64,000 nt of DNA from JACVRW01 sp963837445 (GCA_963837445.1 CAWINK010000022.1:310001-374000), one strand, 5' to 3'. Positions 10,084-19,302 are shown, numbered from the stretch's first letter. Notes: a model not told the origin generated them from the sequence alone. Numbers and translations are program-made.

Positions 10084-10797
10084 CAGTACGAGCCCGCGTT
10101 GTCGACGTCGAAGTTGTAGAGCTGGCGCGCCGAGCCGTAGCGCCTGAAGTCGGATGGCGTAGCAGTCCTCGACCTCGGCGCGCTCGAGCAGCGCCGCCAG
10201 CTCGGCCACGTGCTCGTCGCGCATCTCCTTCTCGATGCAGTCGGCGCCGAGGCCGGCCACGCTGCCGCGCACGTACAGGTGGGCCTCGTAGATCGAGTCG
10301 CCGAGCGCGTCGCCGGCGTCGCCGCACACGACGAGGCAGCCCTTCTGCGCCATGAACGCGCTCATGTGGCCCACCGAGCCCTGCACCACGATGTCCACGC
10401 CCTTCATCGAGATTCCGCAGCGGGCCGAGGCGCTCGCCGCGGATCACGAGCAGCCCGCCGCGGCCGGTGGCGCCCGCCGACTGGCTTGCGTTGCCGTCGA
10501 CGATCACCGTCCCGGACATGATGTTCTCGGCCACGCCCACGCCGGCGTTGCCGTGCACGCGCACGGTCGCCTCCTTGTTCATCCCGGCGCAGTAGTAGCC
10601 CGCGTGGCCCTCGATCTCGACCTCGATCGGCGCGTCGATCCCCACCGCCAGCGCGTGCGCGCCGCGCGGGTTGAGCACGCGCCAGTGGCGCGGCGGCGAC
10701 GTCGTCGGCGCGCGTGCAGCGCGGCGTTCAGCTCGCGCAGCGGCGTGACCGCGAGGTCGAACTCGGCAGCCTCCAGGCCGCTCCCGAGAGCGGCCAT
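10083..10797 (-). CDS. mgsB: Glutamate-synthase GXGXG-domain-like protein (N-methylglutamate synthase subunit B / GlxC type; frameshifted)
   Basis: The protein is homologous to the C-terminal beta-helix (GltB3, GXGXG) domain of glutamate synthase and is a structural subunit of the synthase. From the ATG at 10797 it reads GSGLEAAEFDLAVTPLRELN. After a shift it continues HWRVLNPRGAHALAVGID, GHAGYYCAGMNKEATVRVHG, then NAGVGVAENIMSGTVIVDGN and ASQSAGATGRGGLLVIRG. A second shift near 10410 leads to MKGVDIVVQGSVGHMSAFMA and DSIYEAHLYVRGSVAGLGAD. It ends QLYNFDVDNAGSY at 10083. The repeated glycine turns of the right-handed beta-helix are clear. The corrected length is about 237 residues. Start and stop both overlap neighbours (TGATG). 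Confidence 0.87.
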
Positions 10798-11703
10798 CAG
10801 ACGGTCGCCCGCTCCCAGCTGTAGACGCGGCCCGGCTCGGGCTCCCAGGTGCGCGCGCGTCTCGGCGCCCGGCAGCACGGCGATCGCGCGGTACTCGGAG
10901 GCCATCGCGACCCAGTCGTCGGTCTCCGCCATCACCGCCGGCTTGCACGCGATCGGGTCGCGCAGCACCGCGAAGCCGTCGATCGTGCCGACCGCGAACG
11001 TGTAGAAGCCGTCGAGGTCCTCGAGGCAGCCCTCGAGCGCCTGCTCGAGCGAGGCGCCCTCGCGCAGGCGCCAGGTGAGGTACCCGGCGGCCACCTCGGT
11101 GTCGTTGTCGGTCTGGAACTCGATCCCCTCGTCGCGCAGGCGCGCGCCGCAGCCGGTTGTGGTTCGACAGCGAGCCGTTGTGGACGAGGCAGAGGTCGAG
11201 CCCGGTGGAGAAGGGATGCGAGTGCTCGGTGGTCACGCGGCTCTCGGTGGCCATGCGCGTGTGGCCGAGCGCGTGGCTGCCCTGGATGTCCGTCGAGCCG
11301 CGAAGCGCTCGATGAACTCCTGCGGCGGGCCCGCCTCCTTGTAGATCTCGATCGCCTGCCCGGCGCTCATCACGCGCAGCTCGGGATAGCGCTCGTGCAG
11401 CCAGGCCGCGGCCTCGTCGGCGTCGGTCTCCACCACGATCACCGCGTGGCTGCCGCGCGGCTCGGGCTCGCCGGCGCCGAACGCCTCGGCGAGCGCGTCG
11501 CGCACGCCGGTCCAGTCCTGCTCGGGATCCGGGCTGAACAGCGACACCTTGGACGAGCCGGACGGCGCCGGGTCGCGGTAGATCGCCACGCCTGCGCTGT
11601 CGGGGCCGCGGTCGCTCAGCTGGAGGAGCATGTCCCCCAGATGGCTCCCGAGGCTCTCGCTCACGTCGAGCGACTTCGAGAAGAGTCCTGCGATTCCACA
11701 CAT
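10797..11703 (-). CDS. mgsA: Class II glutamine amidotransferase-like protein (N-methylglutamate synthase subunit A / GlxB type; frameshifted)
   Basis: The protein is homologous to the Ntn amidotransferase domain of glutamate synthase. It would cleave the amide of gamma-glutamylmethylamide (or glutamine) and pass the amine to the FMN subunit. It starts MCGIAGLF, so Cys2 becomes the N-terminal nucleophile after Met removal; this fixes the start at 11703, behind an AGGAGG ribosome site at 11712-11717. Conserved later pieces are LQLSDRGPDSAGVAIYRD, HALGHTRMATESRVTTEHSH, CLVHNGSLSNHN and DGFYTFAVGTIDGFAVLRDP. Shifts occur near 11297, 11150 and 10850. The corrected length is about 301 residues. 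It is the first gene of the nine-gene minus-strand operon. Confidence 0.87.
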
Positions 11704-11841
11704 TGCGAGCCTCCTAGAGCCACCGAGTGTAGGCACGCGCCCACCTCGTGACTCCCATGGAGAATGGGTGAACAATTCGGGTGTTCGGTATGTGAGGTCA
11801 TCCACATTGGCCCATGCGCCGAATGCGGATAGCTTGCGCCC
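11704..11841. promoter_or_regulatory. Divergent promoter region between mgsA and the glutamylmethylamide synthetase gene
   Basis: This 138-bp gap drives the minus-strand synthase/dehydrogenase operon and the plus-strand synthetase. It contains an inverted repeat GAACA-ATTCGGG-TGTTC at 11770-11786, a candidate operator for the GntR or PucR-type regulator encoded nearby. No convincing -35/-10 pair or riboswitch fold was found by eye. Confidence 0.5.
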
Positions 11842-13232
11842 ATGAGCGCGACCGAGCCCTTCACACGCGCCGACCTCGCCCGAGGACGTCAAGCGCTACA
11901 TCGCCGAGCAACGACATCGAGTTCCTGTTCGCGCAGTTCGTGGACATGCACGGCAAGCCGAACGCCAAGCTCGTTCCCGCGCGCCTGCTTCGACGGCCTG
12001 ATGGAGGACGGCGCGGGCTTCGCCGGCTTCGCGGCCGGCGACGATCGGCCAGTTCCCGCACGACCCCGATCTCGCCGCGATGCCGGACGTGCGCAGCTTC
12101 ACGCCGCTGCCGTGGCAGCCCGAGCGTGGCGCGGCTCGCCTGCGACGTGCACGTGGAGGGCGAGGAGTGGCCCTACTGCCCGCGCACGATCCTGCGCCGC
12201 CAGCTCGACCGCGCGCGCGAGCTCGGCTACGAGTTCATGATCGGCGCCGAGCTCGAGTACTTCCTGGTGCGCGAGACCGAGGACGGCGGCGATCGAGCTG
12301 GCCGACCCGCTCGACACGCTCGACCAGCCCTGTTACGACATGCGCGGCGCTCACCCGCAACCTCGACTTCGTCTCCCAGGTTGCGCGCAACATCACCGAC
12401 GCTCGGCTGGAACAACTACGCCACCGACCACGAGGACGCGAACGGCCAGTTCGAGCAGAACTTCGACTTCGCGGACGCGCTCACCACGTGCGACCGGGCG
12501 ATCTTCTTCCGCTACATGGTCGAGTCGCTCGCGCAGGAGCGCGGGGATGATCGCCACGTTCATGCCGAAGCCGTTCGGCCACCTGACCGGCAACGGCTGC
12601 CACTTCCACATGAGCCTGTGGAGGGACGGCGAGAACGTGTTCGAGGCGACCCCGCCGACGACCCGCGCGGGCTCGGGCTGTCCGAGACCGCGTACCAGTT
12701 CATCGGCGGGCTCAAGGCGCACGCGAAGGCGTACATCGCGTCACCGCGCCGACGGTCAGCTCGTACAAGCGGCTGGTGATCGGCACGCGCAGCGGCTCGA
12801 GCTGGGCGCCGGTGTACGTGAGCTACGGCTTCAACAACCGCACGCAGATGCTGCGCATCCCGGCCGCCGGGCGGATCGAGGACCGCACGGTCGACGGCTC
12901 CTGCAACCCGTACCTGGCGCGCCGCGGCGGTGCTGGCCGCGGGTCTCGACGGGATCGCGAACAGCTCGACCCGGGCGACCCCACCACGGAGCTCAACCTC
13001 CACGAGCTGACCGAGGAGCAGCGCGAGGAGCTGGGCGTGGAGCTGCTGCCGGCGAACCTGCTGGACGCGACTCGCGAGCTGGAGAAGGACGACGTGCTGC
13101 GCGAGGCGCTCGGCACGACCGCCGCGGGAGGACTACGTCGACTACTACGTGCGAGATCAAGCAGGCCGAGTGGGGCGAGTGGCACAACGAGGTCACCCGT
13201 GGGAGATCAAGCGCTACCTGCAGCTCTACTGA
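11842..13232 (+). CDS. gmaS: Type III glutamine synthetase / gamma-glutamylmethylamide synthetase (many frameshifts)
   Basis: An ATP-dependent ligase of the glutamine synthetase fold. In methylamine users it joins methylamine to glutamate to give gamma-glutamylmethylamide; close relatives (GlnT) use ammonia. Corrected reading gives DIEFLFAQFVDMHGKPNAKL, IGQFPHDPDLAAMPDVRSFT, ELGYEFMIGAELEYFLVRET, GWNNYATDHEDANGQFEQNF, KPFGHLTGNGCHFHMSLW and SYGFNNRTQMLRIPAAGRIE, ending PWEIKRYLQLY. These cover the metal-binding Glu/His and ATP-site motifs. I find about a dozen one-base shifts, mostly an extra G or C (for example 11883, 12048, 12123, 12292, 12402) with a few losses. The corrected length is about 460 residues. 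The context favours the methylamide function. Confidence 0.85.
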
Positions 13233-14465
13233 GCCGCCGGCTGTCCTCGGACTCCAGCAGCCCCAGGCGGTCGGCAAGCCAGCGGGCGGGCAGCGCCTGG
13301 AGCAGCAGCGTCAGCACGATCGCCAGGGCGACCACGCTCGCGAAGACGTCGACGTCCGGCACCCCGAGCCCGGCGAGGACGCCCACCAGCGCGGCCGGCA
13401 CCACCCCCGTCTCGCGCGTCCAGCACAGGAAGGCCAGCTCGTTGCGCGTCCAGCGCGGCCTTCGGTCCGGCAGCGTGCACGCGAACACGGTCATCGGCCG
13501 CGCCACCAGCATCAGCGTCGCGAGCACGGCGAGCGCGGGCAGCAGGTTGTCGCCCAGCTCGCCGAAGGGGATGTTCGCCCCGAGCACCATGAACACGATC
13601 AGGGTGACGAGGTCGGCGAGGTTGAACGGCGAACTGGCGCACGTCGTCGCTCGTGCGGCATGTCGCATGCGCCAGCCCCAGGTGCTCCATGTTGCCGACG
13701 ATCAGCCCGGCGAGGAAGGCGCCGAGGTAGCCGCTGCCGCCGGCCGTGTCGAGCGAGAAGAAGCTGATCGTGACCACGGCCAGCACGGCGAGCGCCGCGC
13801 TCTCGCGCCAGATCCCGGCGCGGTCGCTCGAGATCGCGGCCGCGAGCACGACCCCGGCCACGATGCCGATCACGGTGCTGATGCCGAGGTCCACGAGGAA
13901 CTCGCTCGCCGGGCCGGCGACCGAGTCGACTCGCCGGTGAGCACGACGCCGGCGAGCGTGAGCGCGAGCGCCGCGCCGGTCGGGTCGTTGAAGGCCGACT
14001 CGGCGATCACCGTCTGCGCCACCTTGGGCTTCAGCCGCGAGCGGACGAAGAGCGGGATCAGGATCGCCGGGTCGGTCGGGCGCCAGGACGGCGCCCACCA
14101 GGAACGCCATGGCCCACGGGAGGTCGAACGCGAAGTGCGCCGCGACGCCCACGACGGCCGCCGTGAGCAGCATGCCCGGCACGCGCGAGCATCGCCAAGC
14201 GCCGACCCAGACCTTCGCAGGATCGGCAGCGACAGGTTCAGCCCGCCGTAGAAGAGGATCAGCGAGACGCCGAGCGTGAAGATCAGCTGGGCGCCGAGCG
14301 AGTCGAACGGCACGTCGACCACGTCGAGCACGGACGGGCCGAACAGCGCGCCCGAACGCCACCAGCAGAGGATCTCCGGGACCCGCAGCAGCGCTCGCGA
14401 GAAGCGCGCCGAGCAGCGCGCCGATCAAGCAGCAGGCTGAGCGTGAGGAGAACGTCGTCGGTCAC
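13207..14465 (-). CDS. CPA1-type (NhaP-like) cation/proton antiporter (frameshifted)
   Basis: A polytopic inner-membrane antiporter exchanging Na+ or K+ for protons. Starting at the GTG at 14465, the corrected frames read TDDVLLTLSLLL, VDVPFDSLGAQLIFTLGVSL, ILFYGGLNLSLPILR, FDLPWAMAFLVGAVLAPTDP, then LVDLGISTVIGIVAGVVLAA, GSGYLGAFLAGLIVGNMEHL and NELAFLCWTRETGVVPAALV. The last segment carries the acidic/Arg pattern of the transport core. Shifts lie near 14380, 14190, 14080, 13930 and 13640. It is about 410 residues with roughly 12 hydrophobic segments and no C-terminal TrkA domain. The GTG overlaps the stop of the upstream sensor-like gene. Its 3' end overlaps the gmaS 3' end by 26 bp on the opposite strand. 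Confidence 0.78.
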
Positions 14466-15137
14466 TCGGGCGGTCCCGCGCGCGCTGCGCCCTCGAGCGC
14501 GAGCGCGCGATGTCGCGCGGCGGTGACCAGCAGCAGGACGATCACGAGCGCGCGCCGAGCGCGACGGCGATCAGCCGCTGGCGCGAGTCGTCGCGGGCGT
14601 CGTCGAAGGCCTTCTCCGTCGCCGGGCGCCGCGCGGCTCTCGTAGCGGCGCGAGCGCCTGCGGCCGTGCGGCCATCGCGTCGAAGGCTCCAGCTCGGGGC
14701 CGAGGAAGATCCGCTTCACGCGCTCGGTCGTCGCCCGCGCTGGAGCGCGCGCGTAGGCGACGTCGTCGAGCGCCATGAAGCCGTCGAAGCTGCGCCTCGA
14801 GCTCGCGCAGCAGCCGGCGCTCGCGCGGGTCGGTGAGCGTCGCCGTGCCGCGCGCGAGGTCGCGCCGGAAGCGCGCGCACCGAGCGCCTCGAACGCGGCC
14901 GCGAGGCGCCGTCGTCGTAGCCGTAGGCCGTCTGCCAGCCGTTGAAGTCGGTCACGCCGAACTTCAGGTCGAGCGCGAGCGCGCCGTCGTCGGCGCGCTC
15001 CTGGACCTCGTCGAAGCGGTCGCCCAGCCGGTGCATGCCCGTTCAGGGCGACCGCGATCGTGACCAGCGGGCCGAGGACGCGTGAGCAGGATCGCGACGT
15101 AGAGCTTCGCCCTGATGGTCACGCGCCGACTCCGCAT
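14462..15137 (-). CDS. Two-TM membrane protein with a four-helix-bundle sensor-like domain (frameshifted)
   Basis: From the ATG at 15137 the corrected reading is MRSRRVTIRAKLYVAILL (basic N-terminus, first membrane helix), then NGMHRLGDRFDEVQERADDG and FGVTDFNGWQTAYGYDDG, a helical extracytoplasmic stretch, and finally a second helix LVIVLLLVTAARHRALAL before a short tail. This is the layout of 4HB_MCP-type ligand-binding domains of chemoreceptors and sensor kinases. Here it stops right after TM2, with no HAMP, kinase or signalling domain. The stop overlaps the GTG of the antiporter gene, so the two are translationally coupled. Frameshifts (near 14880, 14770, 14680) make the middle uncertain. 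The function is unknown; an antiporter partner is one possibility. Confidence 0.6.
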
Positions 15138-15154
15138 ATAGGGTGGCCGCGCCG

Positions 15155-15471
15155 ATGATGCTGTTCGTCCTCACCGGCCAGGCGCCGCCGATCCTGCTCG
15201 TGGCGCTCGCTGGTCATGCTGCTACCTCGCGGTCATCGAGCTCTGGCAGGAGGAGGACCTGCCGTTCCTGCCCAAGGCGTGGTGGGTCCTGTTCGTGCTG
15301 CTGACGCATGTCGTCGGCTACGTGATCTTCCGGGTCTGGCTCGCGGTCGCAGCCGGCGCCGCCGCCAGACAGCCTCAGCGCCGTCCCCCGCGGACGTGGT
15401 GGAGGCGGGCCAGCTTGAGCGCCAGCTCGAGCGAGAGCAGGTCCTCGCTTGCGCGAGGTCGAGCCCCGTGA
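15155..15471 (+). CDS. Small PLDc_N-like membrane protein (frameshifted, end uncertain)
   Basis: The corrected frame from tandem ATGs at 15155/15158 reads MMLFVLTGQAPPILLVALA, VMLLYLAVIELWQEEDLP and FLPKAWWVLFVLLTHVVGYV, then IFRVWL. These are two hydrophobic segments separated by a charged turn with a WW motif, like the short membrane proteins of the phospholipase D N-terminal (PLDc_N) family. Two extra bases near 15210-15224 explain the break. The only in-frame stop is at 15469, inside the 3' end of the PucR gene, so the true end is probably earlier, near 15390. The function is unknown. Confidence 0.5.
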
Positions 15472-17172
15472 CCCGCTCGATCCGCTCGAGCCGCTGGCGC
15501 ACCGTGTTCGGGTGGATGTAGAGCGCGCGGGCGCTCGCGGCGACGCTGCCGCGGTCGGCCAGGAAGCGCTCGAGCGTCTCGACGAGGCGGGCGCCGCGGC
15601 GGCGGTCGTAGTGGAGCAGCTCCTCGACCGCCTGGCCGGTAGCGGTCGTGCGGCGCGTCGTCGAGCTCGAGGTGGACCAGGTACTGGTAGGCGCCGAGCT
15701 CGCTCGTAGGAGACCGCGCCGCCCTCGGCCGCCAGCGAGCGGCCGATGCGCGCGGCGTCGGCCGCCTCGCGCATGCGCCGCCGCGCGCTGGCGGCGCCGC
15801 GGTCGACGTCGCTGAGCCCGACGACCACGCCCTCCTCGCGCGCTAGCTCCTCGCAGCGCGCGCCGCAGCCGCTCGACGGGCGCGGCGGCCGCGGTGGGCA
15901 GCGGCAGCGAGCGCGCGCAGCGCAGTCGTGGCGCGGAGTCGAAGAACGCGCGCGGGTAGAGCCGCGCAGCCGCGCCTGCAGCGCGCGCGGCCAGCTCCGG
16001 CCAGGCGGGCCGTCGCGGTCGGCCGCGGCGCGCGCTCGGCGTGCAGGAACACGTGGGGCGGCTGAGGTCGCAGCGCGCCTCGCCCGCCTTCGCCTCCGCC
16101 GCCTCGACCGAGCCGGCGGCGAGCGCCTCGAACATGTCCTTGACGATGTTCTCCGCGGTCAGGCGCTCGATCAGCTCCGCCTTCTTCAGGCCCACCGCGG
16201 TCTGGTGGGCGACGGCGCGCAGCAGCTCCGCGTCCTCGTCGTCGAACGCGCGCCCGCGCGGCGCATGCAGCAGAGCAGGCCGAGCTGCTCGTCGCCGGCG
16301 GCGCAGCGGCGCGACCAGCACGGCTCGTCCTCGACGGCGCCGCTGCGGCCGCCCCGCATCGAGCCGCGAGCAGCATCGGCGCGGGCGCGCCGCCCGGCGG
16401 GGCCGCGCGTCGGGCGGGTCCGCGCCGCGCGAGGTTGAGCTCGTCGGCCTCGGGGTCGATCCGCCAGATCTGGCAGGAGTCCGCGCCGAGCAGCTGGCGC
16501 GCGCCGCGCGTGACCGCGTCGTAGAGGTCCTCGCGCAGCGTGACCGCGGCGAGCGCCTGGCTCAGCTGCGTGAGCGTGGTGAGCGCCTCGACGCGCCGGC
16601 GCGTCCCCTCGTAGAGCTTGGCGTTCTCGATCGCGCCCGCCGACGAGCGACGCGGTGTGCACGAGGAAGTTGAGGACTCCGTCGTCGAACTCGCGCGGCG
16701 CCTGCGTGTGGAGGACGACGACACCGAGCACGTCGCCGCCGCGGCATCACCGGCACGGCCACCATCGACTGGAAGCGCTCCTCCTCGAGCTCCGGCACGT
16801 ACTTCATGCGCGGGTCGTCGATCGCGTGGTCGCGGATGAACTCGGGCGTCTTGGTGCGCGCGACCCAGCCGGTCAGGCCCTCGTCGAACCCCAGCTGAGC
16901 TGCCCGACCAGGTGCGAGTAGCGCGGCGAGGCCGCGCGCAGCACCAGGCGCTCGTCCTCGAGGAAGTAGATGAAGCAGGCGTGGCAGCCGGTCGCGTCGG
17001 TGGCGATCTCGACGATCCCGTCCAGCACGCGGTCGAGGTCCAGCGAGGACGAGACCGTCTTGATGACGGCGTAGAGCGTCTCGTTTTCGCGCTGTACGCG
17101 GGCCAGGGCGTCGCCGCCGCCCGCCACCGGTGAGACCGTCAAACGAGCCTTCCTTCGCGGTTGGGCGGCCAT
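15375..17172 (-). CDS. GAF-GAF-PucR-type transcriptional regulator (frameshifted)
   Basis: A cytoplasmic regulator of about 600 residues. After MAAQPRRKARL there is a GAF domain (ETLYAVIKTVSSSLDLDRVL, DATGCHACFIYFLEDERLVL, EEERFQSMVAVPVM). A second GAF follows (RVEALTTLTQLSQALAAVTL, LLGADSCQIWRIDPEADELN, VAHQTAVGLKKAELIERLTA). A less conserved centre leads to the PucR/CdaR helix-turn-helix at the C-terminus: TLERFLADRGSVAASARALY, IHPNTVRQRLERIERVTGLD. The last part reads EDLLSLELALKLARLHHVRG to a TGA at 15375. At least eight single-base shifts break the frame. It is divergent from amt with three palindromes between them, so it is the best candidate regulator of ammonium/methylammonium uptake. 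Confidence 0.82.
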
Positions 17173-17339
17173 CGTAACCGCGGCCGCCGCTCACCATATG
17201 TGTCGTCTGTGACACTCGTTCGTCCCGAACGATGTGTCCATCATACGTTGCGGGAACGCGCCGGGCGGGAATACGGTCGCGCCCGAAGGCCCTGTTTCTG
17301 AACTGACAGTGTCAGCGGCCGCTTGGCTATGGAGGAAGC
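17173..17339. promoter_or_regulatory. Divergent PucR-amt regulatory region with three palindromes
   Basis: Three inverted repeats stand in this 167-bp gap: GTGTC-GTCTGT-GACAC (17200-17215), CGTTCG-TCC-CGAACG (17217-17231, perfect) and CTGACA-G-TGTCAG (17303-17315, perfect). The first two are adjacent and near the regulator start. The third sits 25 bp before the amt ATG, where it could block initiation. The amt ribosome site is GGAGG at 17331-17335. These are the natural candidates for binding by the adjacent regulator. Confidence 0.6.
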
Positions 17340-18774
17340 ATGATCGGATTGGTCATCGCGCAGGTCGAGAGCTCGAGGACGCCGCAAGCGCGGCGGGCGC
17401 AGACGCTCGACAGCGCGATCCTTGCGGAGCAGTTCTACTTCTTCACCGTCGTCCTGATGTGGCTGATCCACGTGGGCTTCATGTCATACGAGGCCGGCGT
17501 GGTGCGCCGCAAGAACGTGCTCGCCACGGCGATGAAGAACATCCTGACGATCGCCGTCGTGACGCCGACCTTCTACTACGTCGGCTGGTGGATCTACAAC
17601 TGCAACCAGCCCGGCCTGCCGATCGGCCCGAACTCCACGCGACTTCACCGCGGCCGCCTGCCAGGGCGGCATTCCGTGGTCGCGACGCGTTCGGCCCGAA
17701 CCTGACCAACAACATCAACCTGATCTTCTTCCTGGCCTTCCTGCTGTTCTCCTGGACGACCGCCTCGATCATGTCGGGTGCCTGCCTCGAGCGGATCCGG
17801 CTCTCGGCGTACCTGATCCTCGCGTCGATCCTCGGCTCGGTCGTCTGGATCCTCGACGCCGCATGGGGCTGGAGCGCCGGCGGCTGGATGACGCTGCGGT
17901 TCGGCTACCACGACTCGATCGCGTCGGGCGTCGTGCACGGCGTCGCGGGCGCGTTCGCGCTCGGGGTGCTCTTCAACCTCGGTCCGCGAATAGGGAAATA
18001 CACGCGGGAGGGTCTGGCCCGCCAGTTCAGACCGCAGAACCTGCACATCACGCTGATCGGGCTGATGCTCATCTTCACGGGCTTCTACGGCTTCTACGCC
18101 GCCTGCCTCGTGATCGCATCGACCAGCTTCCCGGGCTGGGCGAACATCTACCTCAGCCCGACGACGCTCGGCTCGATCACCATGGTCATCACGTTCGGCT
18201 TCGCCGGAGGCTTCACGGGCGGCTACTTCGCAAGCCGCGGCGACCCGTTCTGGACGGTCTCCGGCGGTCTCGCCGGCGTGATCGGCGTGTCCGCCGGTGC
18301 CGACGTATACGCGCCGACGCTCGCCTACCTGCTGGCGATGGCAACCGCCGCGCTGACGGTCTACGTCGGCGGCTTCATCGAGAAGAAGATGCGCGTCGAC
18401 GACGTGGTCGGCGCGGTGGCGGTGCACGGCTTCGCCGGGTTCCTCGGCGTGCTGTGGGTCGGCGTCTTCGCCGCGGGGTACCCGACGGGCTGAACAACGT
18501 CGAGAGCTCGATCGGCGGGCAGGTGCTCGGCATCGCGACCTTCCTGCCGCTCGGCTTCCTCACGGGCTACGTCGCTTCGTTCGTCCTGAAGAAGCTGAAC
18601 CTCCTGCGCGTGCCGCCGGTGGTCGAGCTCGAGGGCCTCGACGTGTCCGAGTACGACCAGGACCTGTACATGCCCGAGGTGGCTACGACGGGCGAGATGG
18701 TCGTGGAGCCGGATGGAGCGCTGACTCCCTCCGAAACGGTCCTACGCAACGCCAGAGATGAGGTGGTGGTCTAG
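17340..18774 (+). CDS. amt: Ammonium (methylammonium) transporter (frameshifts near 17636, 17675, 18485)
   Basis: An Amt/MEP/Rh-family inner-membrane channel of about 478 residues with eleven or so membrane helices. Motifs visible are FFTVVLMWLIHVGFMSYEAG, GPNLTNNINLIFFLAFLLFS, FGYHDSIASGVVHGVAGAFA (conserved Asp and first pore His), AGGFTGGYFASRGDPFWTVS and VGAVAVHGFAGFLGVLWVGV (second pore His). A 60-residue acidic cytoplasmic tail ends DEVVV. Three one-base shifts interrupt it. No glnK/PII gene follows. Instead two small membrane proteins are attached with no spacing. Near the gmaS/mgs genes it plausibly imports methylammonium as well as ammonium. Confidence 0.93.
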
Positions 18775-19122
18775 ATGCCGGGCATCATCAACAGCGCACC
18801 CGACTGCGTAACGTCCGGAGCGGGCGCGGAGAACGCGCGGGTGGAGGACAGCGCCGACTTCATCCTGCAGGCCAATTACCAGGACTGCGCCGGGTTCATG
18901 ACGTTCGGCCCGGGCTCCACATACGGCGAGGACGGCTCGAGCGCCGAAACCCTGTACATGATCCTGACCTGGGCCGGCATCATCGTGATCCTCGCAGCGC
19001 TGGTCGCGTGGGTCATCTACGAGAACCGGCAACTGATCCGGCACGTCGCGAGGCTTGGCGGACGGGAACCGGCGGCCGTCGGCCCGCCGCCACAGCCCGG
19101 AGGAGTAGGAGACGCAAGATGA
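18775..19122 (+). CDS. Small single-TM protein attached to amt
   Basis: 115 residues, starting immediately after the amt stop (TAG then ATG). The first 60 residues are polar with three Cys (around PDCVTSG and NYQDCAGF) and acidic, and look extracytoplasmic. One membrane helix follows (LYMILTWAGIIVILAALVAW), then a basic juxtamembrane stretch (YENRQLIRHVARLGGRE) and a Pro-rich tail. No signal-peptidase site is obvious at the N-terminus. I do not recognise the family. Co-translation with the channel suggests an accessory subunit or regulator of Amt, which is an inference from position only. Confidence 0.75.
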   Translation: MPGIINSAPDCVTSGAGAENARVEDSADFILQANYQDCAGFMTFGPGSTYGEDGSSAETLYMILTWAGIIVILAALVAWVIYENRQLIRHVARLGGREPAAVGPPPQPGGVGDAR

Positions 19123-19286
19123 TCAACAACGGAAGCGGCAAGCGGCAGATCGAGTTCCTGCCCCTGCAGACTCATGTCAAGGGCTTCGAGATCGCGATGC
19201 TTGCGATCTCGATCCTCTGTGCCATCGTGGTCCTGGTGATCGTGCTCTTTACGAACATTGGGACCGAGTTCCGTCCGACCGCCTGA
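19119..19286 (+). CDS. 55-residue single-TM protein in the amt operon
   Basis: It starts at an ATG that overlaps the preceding stop (ATGA), behind a GGAGGAGTAGGAG ribosome site. The sequence is a 23-residue polar head (SGKRQIEFLPLQTHVKGF), one membrane helix (LAISILCAIVVLVIVLF) and a short tail ending EFRPTA. No known family. The tight packing amt, 115 aa, 55 aa suggests the two small proteins work with the transporter. Confidence 0.7.
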   Translation: MINNGSGKRQIEFLPLQTHVKGFEIAMLAISILCAIVVLVIVLFTNIGTEFRPTA

Positions 19287-19302
19287 GCCGAGGCAGGAAT
19301 CG

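Noticed and set aside
11704..11841. Glycine or other riboswitch upstream of mgsA or gmaS
   Set aside because: The gap is short and shows no tandem aptamer-like folds; only a small inverted repeat is visible.
13207..13232. Overlap of gmaS and antiporter 3' ends taken as an attenuation or antisense control site
   Set aside because: The overlap is only 26 bp, and both ends lie in error-prone sequence, so its exact extent is uncertain.
966..15122. Genuine pseudogenisation of the methylamine operon
   Set aside because: Conserved motifs continue exactly after each single-base shift, the shifts repeat in similar contexts, and overlapping start/stop junctions are preserved. Sequence error explains this better than decay.
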